NCBI GenBank assembly: GCA_037043015.1
Contig: CM073321.1
Span: 41,994,420 to 42,058,419, forward strand
DNA: 64,000 nt
Direction: 5' to 3'
DNA from: Bryum argenteum
Lineage: Eukaryota > Streptophyta > Bryopsida > Bryales > Bryaceae
Part shown: positions 31,430 through 43,716 of the stretch, piece after piece
Position numbering within the stretch: position 1 is the stretch's first letter
Layout of the letters: each line of letters starts with the position of its first letter
Program-made: the position numbers and the translations under genes
Notes under the pieces: model-generated
Seen by the model: only the letters and a program-made list of their open reading frames with translations
Told to the model about the DNA's origin: nothing
The model's database searches: none

Positions 31430-34256
31430 TCAAGCATTTGAAAATTCAACTATAGTATCGTGAATGACTTTAATTTGATCCACCGGAATTTTTGAAGTGC
31501 ACTCGGTTGTATCCTTCTTGACCTTTGACTTCCATGAAGTCATCAATGAGGCTGTATTCACCCACAAAAGAGGTTGAGTATCATCAACCTTCCAACGCAA
31601 TCCTTTGTTTGAATCCCATCCATTGTAAGTCTCTTGCACATTTCGAACCCTGGATGTAGGCCGAAAGAATTGAATGAGGATGCAATTTGGCTGCTCGGGG
31701 TTTATGTTCGGATCTGACAAGGCTCGCGCAATCCACACTGGTCGCCAGTCACCATCAGCAGGCCGAATAGCAACAAAGTACCATTCATAAACATCATGAG
31801 CTACACAAAAAGATGGTTGAGAACGATCTCGGATCTCTCCAACATAGGCCTCATCTTCTCCAAACTCCTCGCGAAGTTCACCATCTTTACCGAATTGGTC
31901 CTCCAAAGTCGCATCTATTCTCGATAACGGACAAAATCTGTCCCGGAGAACATTCAATAGTTCAATGGGAACCTCTAATGCTGCCTTCACAGCCCGCAAA
32001 TACAACACAAGATGTTCATAGCGTCTTCTATACTCTCTAGTTCTATCTTCATCAGACATTGCCTCCCAGTACTTGATAAATCCAGATATGCCCTTCACAA
32101 TGTCCTCCACACTCCTCATTGCACAATGCGTCGTAGGAGTTGGATCACCACGCGGCCACAAAGAACGACCTTCCGAGTCCTCTCTCCACAACTGAATTCC
32201 GGTTGTATCATTTGGCAACCAATCTTCTGCTGTGCATGAAACCTTGTACTTCATCACGGGACAACCTATAGAATCCAAAAAAAACTTGAATTGTTGTGCT
32301 TTTGTAAGACCAGAGAGTGATTCCCCTCCATCCCTGATAAACCCATCGATAAATCCTTTAAAATCCGGCACCTCTTCAACAAGGTGGGGATGGCTGGAAT
32401 AGATTCCACGTCCATGAAAAATTTCATGAGTAACAGAATAGTGGGGAAATTTTCCTTTTTCAACAACATGCTCCAACTCCCAAACATTGCATCAATGTCA
32501 TCATGGGTATGCCCAACCAACATGATATTCACGTATACATCCCGAAAGATCTTCTTTGCGACAAGGAGAGACCAAAAACACAATACATATCTATTCTTGT
32601 TGTCACCTGCTGCATTGTCTATCTGAACATTGAGAAATGGCGGAAGAGGAATCCCTTGAAGTGGAAGAGCTGGTGTTGGACGGAGTGATGATATGCAAGT
32701 CTCTGCACCTTGGAGAACAGCATCAAAGATAGGTGCCGACCTCGACCCCACAAAAAGCTCTCTCGAAGAGTACTTTGGTGGCAACTCTATATCTTGGAGC
32801 AGCTTAGCAAAAGAGCCCACCGTATAATTTGAATCGTGTGCGAAAATATCTAGACCGAAATGCGCGTAGCGTACATCTCCGTGGCCATGAGCGAGCATTC
32901 CTGTGACGGAAAATGGTAGCTTCATCAAACCATCGAGCTCCTTACTCTTGTGAGAAAAGACAGGGGAAGCGGTCTTCGCATGATCCATTTTGTCATGCAT
33001 AATGGTCAAACACTCATGCGGGTAGGTTCTTGACCTATACCTGTTTGCATAATATAACTCCCGATGAGCACGGGCTGCAGCCAAGTGTACCTCGAGCTTC
33101 TATGCCCAAAGTTGTGCTTGTTGCAACCCAAAAAAAGAGCCACGACGGAGTGTGTGCAACCGATCACATTTGGAGCACCGAGCGAAGTTATCCCCGGGTT
33201 TCTTGGCATCAAATTCAGGAAAGTGTAACTTTTAAATTCTATTTAGAGAAGATGGTGAGACCATCTTCAAACCGAAGCCTTCATTTGCGGCGTTGATCTC
33301 CGGGATGGCACTCTTCCATTTCCATGTAGCGGGAAGAATCATGGATACAACCTTCTCTCCAGATTTTAATGTCCTCGTTCAGTGCGGAATGTGATCCGCA
33401 GAGTTCTCGAGGATGCAACGCAGGGTTGCAGTTGCCTAAAACGTGTGCTCAATCGGCTTAAGCAAAGACAAATTTCTATGGGAATGCGCCATGACGCCAT
33501 CGGCCACGTACGTTTGAAACCGATGGAAGGTTGCCTCGGACACTCCAGTAATATGTCTCCACGCAGGCAAGCAAACATCGATTCCCTCGATCGTGACCAC
33601 CCTCTTCCCGTCAGCATTCTGATGAACCTGCCTGAAAACGTCAAGCTTCATGTGAAACCTGAATTGGTAGGTCGTTCCACTATACATCCGCTCTCGGAAA
33701 CATCAGATCTTCTTCCTTGGGAAGGGCTGAATGCAGTTCCTGGTGCAGCAAACTTTGCTTGAGACAGAATTGATAGACTCTTGAGTTAATAATCCTTCGG
33801 ATTTGACTGATGTTTCACGAGGCGGGTTCCGAGCTGTATTGTTGTAACGTCCACTACAAGATGACTGAGGTCTCGCAAAAAGTGCTACACGAGAGTCATT
33901 ATCGTGTCTTATCTCATGGTCTCTGGGACTAGCCCCATTATAGAAGACTTTATCGAACGGCCAGCCCCTGACTGAGTATCTCCACTCATCTGGCACCACT
34001 GTGGCATCAAAGGTCTGCGACTCGAGAGTGCCCAAGTGGACCGTTGCTATCGAGAACGAGATCGTAACTGATGCTGTGACATAGGCCCTCCGCTACAGGC
34101 CGATTCTCGTCACAGTAAAGGGTAACAAACTTAGTAGCCCAAAGACGCCGGGGAATACCTTCACAAGTTTGAAACGTTTTCCAGCTCCTCCAATTGCATC
34201 ACAACATTCTCATCAGAGGAGTAATCACCAAGCATTTGAACATCATGAGCAGCCAT
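31430..34256 (-). pseudogene. Broken copy of large putative DDE-type transposase (DUF7869-like)
   Basis: Read from the ATG at 34256, pieces in changing frames match the plus-strand gene at 57803 from end to end. They are a WATKFVTLYCDENRPVAEGLC-like start, CCTRNCIQPFPR, FARCSKCDRLHTLRR, HDKMDHAKTASP, QIDNAAGDNKNRYVL, VGHTHDDIDAMFGSW and a C-terminal part ending at 31430. The cysteine patterns suggest zinc binding. The three invariant acidic/histidine stretches look like an RNase H-fold catalytic core, which is inference. Several frameshifts, for example near 34170, 33700, 33400, 33100 and 32450, disable it. Copies of a 21-bp palindrome lie just upstream, as for its relative. Confidence 0.7.
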
Positions 34257-34314
34257 GGTTGAGACTGAAAAATCATCACAAACGATAGCTTAGAAACAAA
34301 AGAATCGGTTGCGA

Positions 34315-34460
34315 TTCAACTTGAGTCAAGTTGAATACTCTATTGACTGAACATCCCCAGTTTTATATATTCGCTAATTCGATCCAAGAATCAAAAATAG
34401 AAGGAAATCCTTATGAAAAAGAAAAGATGTATGAATAGATTCAACTCGACTCAAGTTGAA
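34315..34460. repeat. Two palindromes of the TCAACTCGACTCGAGTTGA family
   Basis: Copies at 34315-34335 and 34440-34460 lie immediately upstream of the broken transposase gene. The rest of the array resumes at 37092, beyond an inserted block of a different repeat type. Confidence 0.8.
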
Positions 34461-34599
34461 ATCCCTCGAATAGTAATCCTACGATATTCAAAACAATCAT
34501 CATCGTAGAATCTAGTACTCAAGATACTTAAGGCGTTTCAAGTGGCCCGAGCGTCTCTATGAGTTAAGAAGAACTCATAAATTACTAGAGGAAAACAGT

Positions 34600-36900
34600 G
34601 TCCGGAGGGATACAATTTAACGTGCGTTTTAATGTAGTTTAACGCGGTTTAACACGGTCTATTATGTTGATGCAAAAATGCGCACTACGTCACGGACGTC
34701 TTTTGGGCTTGACGTTGCACGTCTAAACGTGTTAAACCGTTTAACATAACATGACGTGCTACGTCAAAACGCGTCATTTTAGGGCAGGTAAGTTACCTAG
34801 GGTCAAGTAACTTCCGAAGTAACTTAGTTTCCACGGTGGCTATGACATGGACATTTCTGATGTTTAATTTCCACGTAGGTTATGACGTGCACACGCCTCC
34901 GTCGTTTTGGATGGATGAAGAATTTGCTGATGTGGCAGATTCTTAATGGCTGAGATTTAGACACGTGGCGTGATCTTGGGTTTTGCGTATAATTTTGCAC
35001 TAGTATTTAGATATTCGTTATATACTTATATTGTATTAACGGTGACGCAGAGTGACGTGTTTCTGGAATGCGTCACCGACGTTAAATTTGACGTTGTTTA
35101 ACATTCTTAAATACAAATGTCATTTGTTTTAACGCGTTTCAGATGACATGTTTAGACGTAGGGTGACATTCGCGATATTGAGTTATGTGTCAATAGAAAC
35201 AGAGCCTCGTGTCAAAGTAACGTTAGATGACACAACATGACGGAAATGAAAACGTTAAAAGTGACGTTACATGACACAATTGATAAAGTAAATACAACGT
35301 CAAAAATAATACACTCTGACAGAAACATACACGAAATGGAGTGCAACATGAAGCTGGTCAGTGCTTTTGCTGTATTAGATGGAAAATTAGCTACTGATAC
35401 AAAGTCGCAAGTATTGAATAGCATAAAGCATAAAGGCTACATATATGTGCTATGTGCTAGGGTACTCCTTGCGTTATACTATGTCAAAAGTGACGCGCTA
35501 GCGTTAAACTTGCGTCAATAGTGACGCGCTAGCGTTAAACTTGCGTCAATAGTGACGCATTCAAGTACTCTATATGATGACGTCTCTAAAAACAACGTTC
35601 AACACAACCTATGTCACTTTTGACGGGCGCGTCACTTTTGACGCGCGCATCACTTTTGACCCGCGCATCACTTTTGACGTCGAAACCCTAGCCACCGTAG
35701 AGTGACTTTCTGGGTTCCCTCATGCTCGATTTTTCTTGATCTGCACAACACACATTACCACGGACACGTTGAGTTTAATAAGGCACGTCATGCAATGAAA
35801 TTGGGATGGAGATCATCACGATGCAACTCTTGAACAACCTAAGAATTGCAAAGAAAGAACAAAAACTTGTAAAACTCCAACACCTCTACAACTCATACTT
35901 TAAGAATCTAACATGTTAATCTCTAAAACTATAGAACTCTAACACAAAATGTGTAGAAATGAAAGCAAGAGTGAGATTCTAGCTTATATCTTCCTCAAAA
36001 GTACCATGACCTATCTATGGCGGCTAACCCTAGCCGCCTCTGTTTATCCACCCCGATGAAAGTCATCCTCAGGTTCACTAGTGACGCGTTTACGTTATAC
36101 TACGTCAAAAGAGACGCGCTGGCATTAAACCTGCGTCAGTAGTGATGCATTCACGTACTCTATATGATGACGTTTCTAAAAACAATGTTTGACACAACCG
36201 ATGTTACTTTTGACGCGCGAGTCACTTTTGACGCAGAAACCCTGGCCGCCGCAAAACCCTAATGCTCCACGCACTTTTTTGAAACGCGTTTCTTGAAACA
36301 CAGTTTAACTTAATCTATATAACTTCTGACACCTGCGTAACTATTGACAATCTTTAGAATCATTGACCAAGTCAAACCCTAACAGCCACGTCACCCTTAC
36401 TATAAATGCACTTGACACGTCAGCTATGTCATTACGTTTCCTTAAACACAAGTTTACACAATTTTGCGTCAAAAAGAACGCCAACGTCACTATTGACATC
36501 CCCTAGGACCAAACACCAACTTGTCCTTGTCACCCATATCCTCCACATAAGCTTTCCACGTCACCACGGCATTCCACGTAGGATTTAGGAATCTGTCAAA
36601 AGTATCACACTTGAACGTCGCCCATGTCACTTTAAACATCATTTGCTTTTTAAGAAACGTGCTGACATGGATCTAACTATATTTAATCATTAAAATATTA
36701 GTGGAGGGTAAAAAGCGAAGTGCTAAAGTTACCCCCCCAAGGGACGTACATGTCAACGTTGACGTGTTTTGTTATTTTTGACGCAAAACCGTTCTTCCAA
36801 AATCCCACCATGTCACTATTGGCACTCGCTGTTAAACGGACGTCAACAGTAAAGAAAGCATGTTAAACTGTTTAACATGCACTACGTCACTTTTTCCAAC
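34600..36900. repeat. Block of CGTCA/TGACG and GTTTAAC dyads with a direct repeat
   Basis: Words such as GTCACTTTTGACG, CGTCAATAGTGACG and GTTAAACCGTTTAAC recur dozens of times over 2.3 kb. Segments at about 35470-35700 and 36085-36265 are diverged direct copies, both running from GTGACGCG-type words through TACTCTATATGATGACGT to GAAACCCT. An unrelated 380-base piece (35705-36070) lies between. There is no credible gene. It sits within the TCAACTCG...CGAGTTGA array and appears to be a nested element of another family. Confidence 0.7.
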
Positions 36901-37091
36901 CTTTCCACACTAATTTCAACTAGTCTGGATATACGTCATTTCGAACGCAAAATAACAGTGGACAAATCATTGTTTTCCTCTAGTGAATTGACACCAATCA
37001 AAAACAAATATATGCGGTATATCGTATACGAGTTTATTTACACTAAATCGTGTCCTTAAGTTGCTTCTAGGTTGAAAATATATTTTTGAAT

Positions 37092-37784
37092 TTAACTCAA
37101 GTCGAGTTGAATATCCACAAATATTTAAAGCGAATCTATTCCACAGTTGAGTATATCTCTAACTATGTGAGATTTCTAATTTAACTCGAATCGAGTTAAA
37201 TATTACTGGGGTGATTAAAATATCATGTGGCACAGTCGGAAATCCACTTTGTGAATTTCAACTCAAGTCGAGTTGATCACTCGATTCCGGACAGAGATTA
37301 TCTTCTCACAAATAAACCAGAGGACTTGATGATGTCCAATTTAACTCAAGTCGAGTTGGATATTAACACCCAGGGATATTGCATTCTTGATACTGTGAAT
37401 ATTATTGATACTTAACGAATATATCTCCAATTTTGTGAAAATTTATATTTAACTCGATTTGAGTCAAATATAACTGGGCTGATTACAATATCAAGTGTTC
37501 CTGACGAATATCCACAGTCACCGTGAATTTCAACTCTGTCGACTTGAAATTCCACACCAATACAGGGAGCATCTCCATACTAATAATCCAACTGAAACTA
37601 GAGGATTTCCCATTTCAACTCGACTCGAGTTGAATATCAACACCCATGGATATATCATTCCTGATTCTGACACCATGCCTGATACTTGACGAATTACAAT
37701 TTAACTCGACTCGAGTTGAAATTGTACAGTTGAAAGTTGACATCTATACTACGGAGATATAATTTCAACTCGACTTGAGTTGAA
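37092..37784. repeat. Array of nine TCAACTCGACTCGAGTTGA palindromes
   Basis: Copies start at 37092, 37181, 37257, 37341, 37449, 37529, 37614, 37701 and 37764, mostly 76-89 bases apart. The perfect form at 37614 contains TTCAACTCGA facing TCGAGTTGAA. Sequence between copies is not repeated, so the palindrome itself is conserved. The same unit recurs at 34.3-34.5 kb and 63 kb. Confidence 0.88.
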
Positions 37785-39221
37785 TTCGTTCACTAAAGAC
37801 CCGTATGCTTGAACATTCTCCCAGAAATATTGGCGGTATTATGGACCTCAAAACTAGCTAACACTCGATATTATACAGTGACGTATAAGGTGCGGCGTGG
37901 ACCTCATCTAGTGATTGAGCACATATTCCAGGACATCATCCCCACAGACACAGAAAAGTTATCCACGACCCCTGGATAACGTGTATGCTATTAATAGTAA
38001 TTGTTGAAACAGTGAGGAATTGTGCATTGCACTCAATTTGCGAACCACGCTCACCTGCGATTTGCAGATTTCGAAAGGAAAAGTAGGGCTCGCAACTGAA
38101 GAAACCACGGACAACAATCAGTAGCTAATACAGAAGTCAAAAAATACATGACGGGCAATCGTCATAACTTGAAACAGAATCAAACTAATACATCATGCGT
38201 CTTTTCAACAACACTAAAACGTCTAAATGAGAAACTACATCGGACGCAGTCAGCACCAACTCAAACTCCTTCTACACAAACACGCACCGGAACAGAATAT
38301 TAAACTAAGCGCACCTCGGGAGCACGGGCGAGAGTGAGAGAAAATGAAAGGAAAGCTTGAGAGACTGACTGGCCCGACTCCAGCCCGACCTCAACAGCTA
38401 CATCGTGACAGTATCCTCAACGCCCAATATCGTGCGAAAAGCCGACACATTTTGTCACAACATGAACTTTGTCTTCATTAGACTCCGAAATAGGATTCCA
38501 CTTTTTAAAACGGGATTTTGAAAATATTAGGCGGCAAAGATGTTTCAGCAGGAAACTAATTTTGGAGGGAAACCCATTCATAAATATGGATTTTCTATTT
38601 TTTACAAACAATTGTATCTTAAATTTTTCTCTATAAAATTAAACATTTTATACATAACTATAAGTAGTGGGAAAAAAATACAAATTCGTATTAATATATT
38701 TATCGAATAAAATATAATAATTACAAAATTAGAATAACCAGAGTAATTGAGAACATTCTACTGACAAATCTTTACTTAATTAGGCACAATCAATGGAATC
38801 AAATATGTGGTACAGTACTTATAAAAATACCTTAAAAAACATAGAATATTAACATAGAATAAAAATAGCACAAATAAATGGGCATATAAATATAGAATGA
38901 AAAAAGCGCAAGTACATGCCCATGAGAGTACAAATCAATATAGGAATAAATAAACAAACAAATAAATATATACATATATATAGATATATATACGAGTACA
39001 AATGTATATGAATAAATACATAAGTATGTATATATACATAGATACTAGTATAGAAGTTAACTTCATAAGATCTTAATTCAATTATATTCGGTAATAACAT
39101 AAATTTGATTATATATTGAGCATTTATTATGCTATCTTAATATAGAATAAGGAAACCGCAACTATATGCCCATACGAGTTCAAATATGTATATATATAGA
39201 TAGATAAATAAATAAATACAC

Positions 39222-39222
<1 letters not shown>

Positions 39223-39286
<64 letters not shown>
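39223..39286. repeat. TA microsatellite
   Basis: About 32 uninterrupted TA dinucleotides, flanked by imperfect TATA/CATA runs. Confidence 0.95.
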
Positions 39287-39287
<1 letters not shown>

Positions 39288-39781
39288 GAGTACAAATGTA
39301 TATGAAAAAAAATAAATAAGTACGTGTATATATATATATACATAGATACTTATGTAGAAGGTAAATTCATAGAATCTTAATTCAATTATATTAATTCTAT
39401 GATAAAGTTGATTCCAAATCAAGAAACGAGGGTAATTCTCTCTAAATTTACTCTAGTTTGTTTAGTCATGTGTTTTTTGTTTTTAACGAAACATTACATT
39501 ATAATAATACATTAGCTATATTATTAGTATTCTAATATTATATTCCTAGTATAGAAGTTATAACAATTGTGCATGATCAACATTTATATATCATTTGAGT
39601 ATTGATAATTATGTTATATTTCATCGTTATATAGGTTCAATATATCTAAATTGACTCTCATTCTATTTGAAGTGACTTCTTGAAGACTATTAGAAGAATA
39701 TTGTGTTAGTGTTTGTAAGGCGGTTTGTAGCCAATAATCTACTTCTATAACATAGTACTGTTGGACGATCTTTTGGTATGT

Positions 39782-39960
39782 ATGATGTATGGCTATGGTA
39801 TGAATGATGTATGGCTATGGTATGAATGAAGTATGGCTATGGTATGAATGATGTATGGCGATGATATGTGTGATGTATGGCGATGATATGTGTGATGTAT
39901 GGCGATGATATGTGTGATGTATGGCGATGATATGTGTGATGTATGTCTATAGTATACATG
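39782..39960. repeat. 22-bp minisatellite, about eight copies
   Basis: Unit ATGATGTATGGCTATGGTAT plus two bases, with a shift to GGCGATGATATGTG in the later copies. Confidence 0.9.
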
Positions 39961-40559
39961 AAGTTTCTCAAAGATATCTTCTATCTATATACTTTCACTG
40001 TCTTATTTATATTGTCCAATATGTTCTCTCATATCTTCCTACCCACTTATGTATCTATCCAATAATAACATTAATATGTAGCCAATATTTTTGTTAATAA
40101 AATTTTATTTTGTAATAATATTAATATAATACTCATAATTTAATGATGATTTAATGTAATAGGAATAATATAGTAGTTATAGTAATAGTACAATACAGGC
40201 CAAATAAAATTTGCGAAAAAGTTATTCTAATTATAGTACCTAGGTCCAAGGGTTTAGAACAAAAATTGGTATCAATAGAACAAACAAGTGATATCATAGA
40301 CAGTGGTGGATGTGATATTAGAGTGATTTTCCATCTTCAGGTAATCGATCGATGTAATTGATGTTCCCCATCGTCGGAGGCCATGTCTACACGTATCCAT
40401 TTTAGCAATGGTGACTTTACTAGTATATATATCGTCACGGACATACATTAAAAACTTCTAGAAGATGGACAAGTGTCTCGGAGCGTCTCGGAAGGCACTT
40501 GAGAAGTCTCGGAAGTCGCTTGAGAAGTCTCAGAAGAAGCTTCCTATCTGGTAGTATAT

Positions 40560-40815
40560 ATAAGAGTTGACATAAATAAATAAAATGCAACAAGAAAATA
40601 AACATGCACACATAACAATAATAAGCTTCATAGTCTTTAAAAAGTTGGTAGATAGGAGATAGGTTTTTAGCTTCAGCGTCAAGAGGACAACGAGGACCTT
40701 ACTAGTTTAGGATTAGTTAAGAAATAAGTACTGAGATATGAGCATTATCAATGTTGAATTAATACTTGAGTGTTGACAATGAAATAATGTTTGTTTATTA
40801 TTGTTTGTATCTAAC
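40560..40815 (+). repeat. Dispersed repeat, also at 61.3 kb and partly at 17.7 kb
   Basis: Shared landmarks in order: AAGAAAATAAACATGCA, GTTGGTAGATAGGAG, GATATGAGCATTATCAATGT and CTTGAGTGTTGACAAT. The copy at 61340-61560 has the same order and strand. It lies just outside the left terminal repeat proposed for the 20-kb element. Confidence 0.65.
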
Positions 40816-41147
40816 TTATACAAAAACCTATAGACAATTACTTTGTGATTATCCGTTAACTCCTAATGATCTAAGATGACCAAATCAGGCTTTTGCTATT
40901 TTGGGTACCATAGATGAATAGGTTGAAAGTAATAGTTTAGTTTAAATTTTTTGATGGATGCTCCCTCTACTCCAAAGTTTATATGGTTAATTTTGCAAAG
41001 CCAATTTCGAATTTGTGAGTCTCCTCTCGTTTTTGAACTACGTATACTCGAGTAAAAAACAGATACATACATAATTATAATAAACATAGTATTGTTTGAA
41101 AGAATTGTAGAGACATGATACTTTTTTAGCTTCTACGTCTTGTATAA

Positions 41148-41173
41148 AAGGGCTTATTCATTAAATTGAGACA
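41148..41173 (+). repeat. Left terminal inverted repeat of the 20-kb element
   Basis: Contains CTTATTCATTAAATTGAGAC. The same sequence, inverted and with one mismatch, is at 61102-61127. A second, inverted half motif (TTTTGAGAC) follows at 41183. Confidence 0.65.
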
Positions 41174-41583
41174 AAATGTACATTTTGAGACTTTCAGAAA
41201 CAGATGTAGAAGTCTAGTGAATCAATAGTTGTTGAACCCAACGATATATAGAAGTGATGAGTTGGTAAATATTTAAATCTTGAACTGAAGAAGCTCAAAT
41301 TGACATTTATTGTTATTCATCTCCAGCATTAATAGTGTGCAGGTTGCATGAAACTGACATGCATCTATGAAACATAAATGAAACAATTGCTCATAGAAGA
41401 AAAAGTGAGTGCTTTTCAAAGAGGGTAATATATTTACTACGTAATTGTATACAAAAATAGCATTGCTGGAGGTCAACAAACATAGTAGACTTCAAAAGAA
41501 TTAATGTACGGGTATATACTACTACTAAACGATCTACATGTATAATCTTCTGCAACATGACTTCTACTGCCATAGTAGTTCAA
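41174..41583. other. Left flank inside the element, no gene
   Basis: AT-rich stretch between the left inverted repeat and the 3' end of the first minus-strand gene. It is probably the 3' untranslated and subterminal region. Confidence 0.4.
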
Positions 41584-42357
41584 TCAGCGCACATCCGATT
41601 TTGTGTCATTAAGTTGAGCTGCTTCTTGTGCTCTGAGCTTTGCAAGCCCTTTGAAAATATCGTCGCGTCGTGATCGATGGAGGGGCCCACTTCCCCACGA
41701 GCAGGCTTCGCTTGCGCTAACTTGTTCAGCTGCACAGACCTTCCGCTTCGACCTTCGAATTGGAGGGATGGTATCAGAGGGCCCACAAGCGGAGACGGAC
41801 CGTGATCTGCGAGGAGGTCGTCCGGAGTCTCTAGACACCGTTGTACTGGAAGTCTTTGTATTTGTGATCGGTGTTGCAGTTAATGTCGGAAAGTGAAGAC
41901 GACGCTCTGGCGAAACGCGGACACGATGTTGAAGTAGGCTCTCCGCACACTCCCCACTTGCTTCGCAGCTAATATCCTTTAAAATTTGAGCAGGACTTGG
42001 AGCGGCCACGAGGGGTTCAGGTTCGAGCGTCATAACAGGAAGGAGGACTAGTTTGCGAATTGATCCCTCACCAGTCCGAGCGATAGGCGAGAAGCAATTG
42101 TCTAAGGTCGGCAATGTCCGTTTCAGTGGAGAGGGAGAGCAAGTCAGAGTCCTCATGAATCCGCGACTCGGGGGACTGTCGACCACGCCGTCTTCGATGT
42201 GCCCTTTGGAGTAGTCGATGGCCGCAGATGTAGCGTCTGCGGCAGACCGGAGGAGGTACGGCACGGAGCAGACAATAGTGCCGCAACTGCCCCCCTCCGA
42301 CACAAACCCCGAGAGGAGGCTCGTGGATGGCCTCTGACGCGGCACAGCTACGCGCAT
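41584..42357 (-). CDS. Small transposon-associated protein sharing a DGVVDSPP motif
   Basis: The ATG at 42357 follows TGTACATAG, a likely acceptor, and gives 257 residues. SAAIDYSKGHIEDGVVDSPP matches the protein at 9493-10230. The rest is rich in Ser, Arg and Pro, with basic patches RPPRRSRS and RRSKRK near the C-terminus that could be nuclear localisation signals. It lies downstream of the FCP1-like gene, the same order as at 9.5 kb. No known domain. Intact frame. Confidence 0.55.
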   Translation of the reverse strand: MRVAVPRQRPSTSLLSGFVSEGGSCGTIVCSVPYLLRSAADATSAAIDYSKGHIEDGVVDSPPSRGFMRTLTCSPSPLKRTLPTLDNCFSPIARTGEGSIRKLVLLPVMTLEPEPLVAAPSPAQILKDISCEASGECAESLLQHRVRVSPERRLHFPTLTATPITNTKTSSTTVSRDSGRPPRRSRSVSACGPSDTIPPIRRSKRKVCAAEQVSASEACSWGSGPLHRSRRDDIFKGLAKLRAQEAAQLNDTKSDVR

Positions 42358-42623
42358 GCATTCATCCTATGTACACAAACATTCGTTACATAGAGAACCG
42401 CGTCAGGCAGGGTCAAACAAGAAGCATATTCCATCACAGTAGATTCAATGTTAGGAAATTCATCCATAGACAACCGATAGTAATAATACCAAGAATTAGG
42501 GGTAAATCCAACTCCTTTATTATTAACTTCCGGTAAATACATGGTGTACATCACGGTACAATAATTACAAAATGTAGATGGAAATGTCAAAATGTAGATG
42601 GATATGTAGATGGAGTAAGGAAG
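42358..42623. other. Spacer between FCP1-like and tail genes
   Basis: AT-rich. It probably holds the 3' end of the FCP1-like gene and a 5' intron or leader of the tail gene. No other feature seen. Confidence 0.3.
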
Positions 42624-43320
42624 CTACAGAAAGCCAGGTCTCCTAGTAAATGTGCGCCCATGTTCTATGACGAAGCCTATCCCCGGTAAACTAAATCGAG
42701 TCCCCATGGTCTGCGAAGACATCAACATGCCGGCGATGAGTTTCTTGGCGGTCGGGTCACCGGGACGCAACAGGTTTTGGCCAATGCGATTGTCCTCCAC
42801 GAATCGCTGCAAACGTCCCTCGTGGGAATCTAGGCGGTTTAGCCAAGGCAGAAGGTCTTCCATGAGGAAGTCGTTCTCGCCATCCCGGGGACTCCAGGTG
42901 CGAAGGAATAGAGCATTACCGTTCTCATTGCAGATACTCTTTTGGGGAGAGTCATCAATGAGAAGAGTATTGTCTGGGGAAAAGAACGTGTCACCACTAG
43001 GATTGCTGAACACAGCCTCCGAGAGCACTTTCATGTACACAACCTTGTGGCCGAGCTGAAAGGACTTCCCGTCGGGGAGCTGGATCGTGGTGCAATCCTT
43101 TTGGCAGAGGACATCGAAAGGATGTTTGCCACCGCCAAAGAGGTGGCCAACGACACCCTCAACATTATGCTTCATCGTCGAAGTCCACACTAAGACCTTG
43201 TCCGCGATGTCGGAAACCTGACGGAGAAAATCCCCGACATTTTTCCTCGCAAACACCACCTTAGAATCAATCAAAACAGTAAGGGTCAGAGGTCTGTACC
43301 TGGTCGTCTGCACTAGGGTC
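42624..43320 (-). CDS. FCP1/NIF-like HAD phosphatase-like domain
   Basis: Landmarks in order: KVVFARKNVGDFLRQVSDIA, KVLVWTSTMKHNVEGVVGHL, PFDVLCQKDC and NTLLIDDSPQKSICNENGNA with LFLRTW. This follows the FCP1/small CTD phosphatase order, including the late DDSP motif. The early DxDGT nucleophile loop is not visible; the frame reads LTVLIDSK where it should be. The frame is intact down to TAG at 42624. The upstream end joins an acidic leader (43716-43267) in an overlapping frame, so an intron or frame change lies near 43300. Compared with the cousin at 8.3-9.4 kb, both lack a canonical nucleophile. Phosphatase activity is therefore doubtful. Confidence 0.6.
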
Positions 43321-43716
43321 CTGAGAAGGAACTTCAGGAGCCGTTTGAAGTTCCGAGCTCCCAACCTCCAGGTCGTTAGCTCCCAACTCGTAGTCAACTT
43401 TCTCGACTTCGTCCTCCTCATCAGCATCGTCGGCTCGATGATCCAAGTCTGCGGGAGCATCTCCAGTTCTTGGCACGTGCTCAATACGAGGACTCGCTTG
43501 CAACTTGACATCAACATTATCGTCGTGGCGATGATGCTGTACGGCAGGAGATCCCAGTGGTGCAGCCGTCTCAGGCACCCAGAGGTTGACAGGCCCCTCA
43601 ACGGTAGATGGAATCGTTGACAACTGGCAGAGAGGAGTCGACTCTATGACGTCCTCGTTTGCAGAGGGAACTGCTCCACTGGTATCGTCGGCTCGACGAT
43701 GAGGAGACACAGCCAA
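43267..43716 (-). CDS. Acidic leader exon with palindrome-encoded peptides
   Basis: This 149-codon frame from the ATG at 43716 has no known fold. It is rich in Asp, Glu and Pro and contains HRRADDT and DHRADDAD. Both peptides are direct translations of the 19-bp palindrome family, at 43683-43701 and 43424-43442. It overlaps the start of the FCP1-like frame and likely forms its N-terminus through splicing. It could be disordered linker material. Confidence 0.45.
   Translation of the reverse strand: MAVSPHRRADDTSGAVPSANEDVIESTPLCQLSTIPSTVEGPVNLWVPETAAPLGSPAVQHHRHDDNVDVKLQASPRIEHVPRTGDAPADLDHRADDADEEDEVEKVDYELGANDLEVGSSELQTAPEVPSQDPSADDQVQTSDPYCFD

Larger units (their letters stand above)
37785..41147. 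other. Gene-free AT-rich region with simple repeats
   Basis: It holds a TA microsatellite, a 22-bp minisatellite and a dispersed repeat (separate entries), and AT-rich sequence with ATACATATATA words around 38930-39360. Open frames here are tyrosine/isoleucine runs from TA repeats. No gene seen. Confidence 0.5.

Noticed and set aside
33382-33762. A 126-codon plus-strand frame
   Set aside because: Antisense shadow of the broken transposase gene.
37092-37784. Regularly spaced palindromes could be mistaken for a CRISPR array
   Set aside because: Repeats vary in sequence, spacing is uneven (63-108 bases), there are no cas genes, and all else is eukaryotic.
39137-39422. Tyrosine/isoleucine-rich minus-strand frames
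   Set aside because: Produced by the TA microsatellite.
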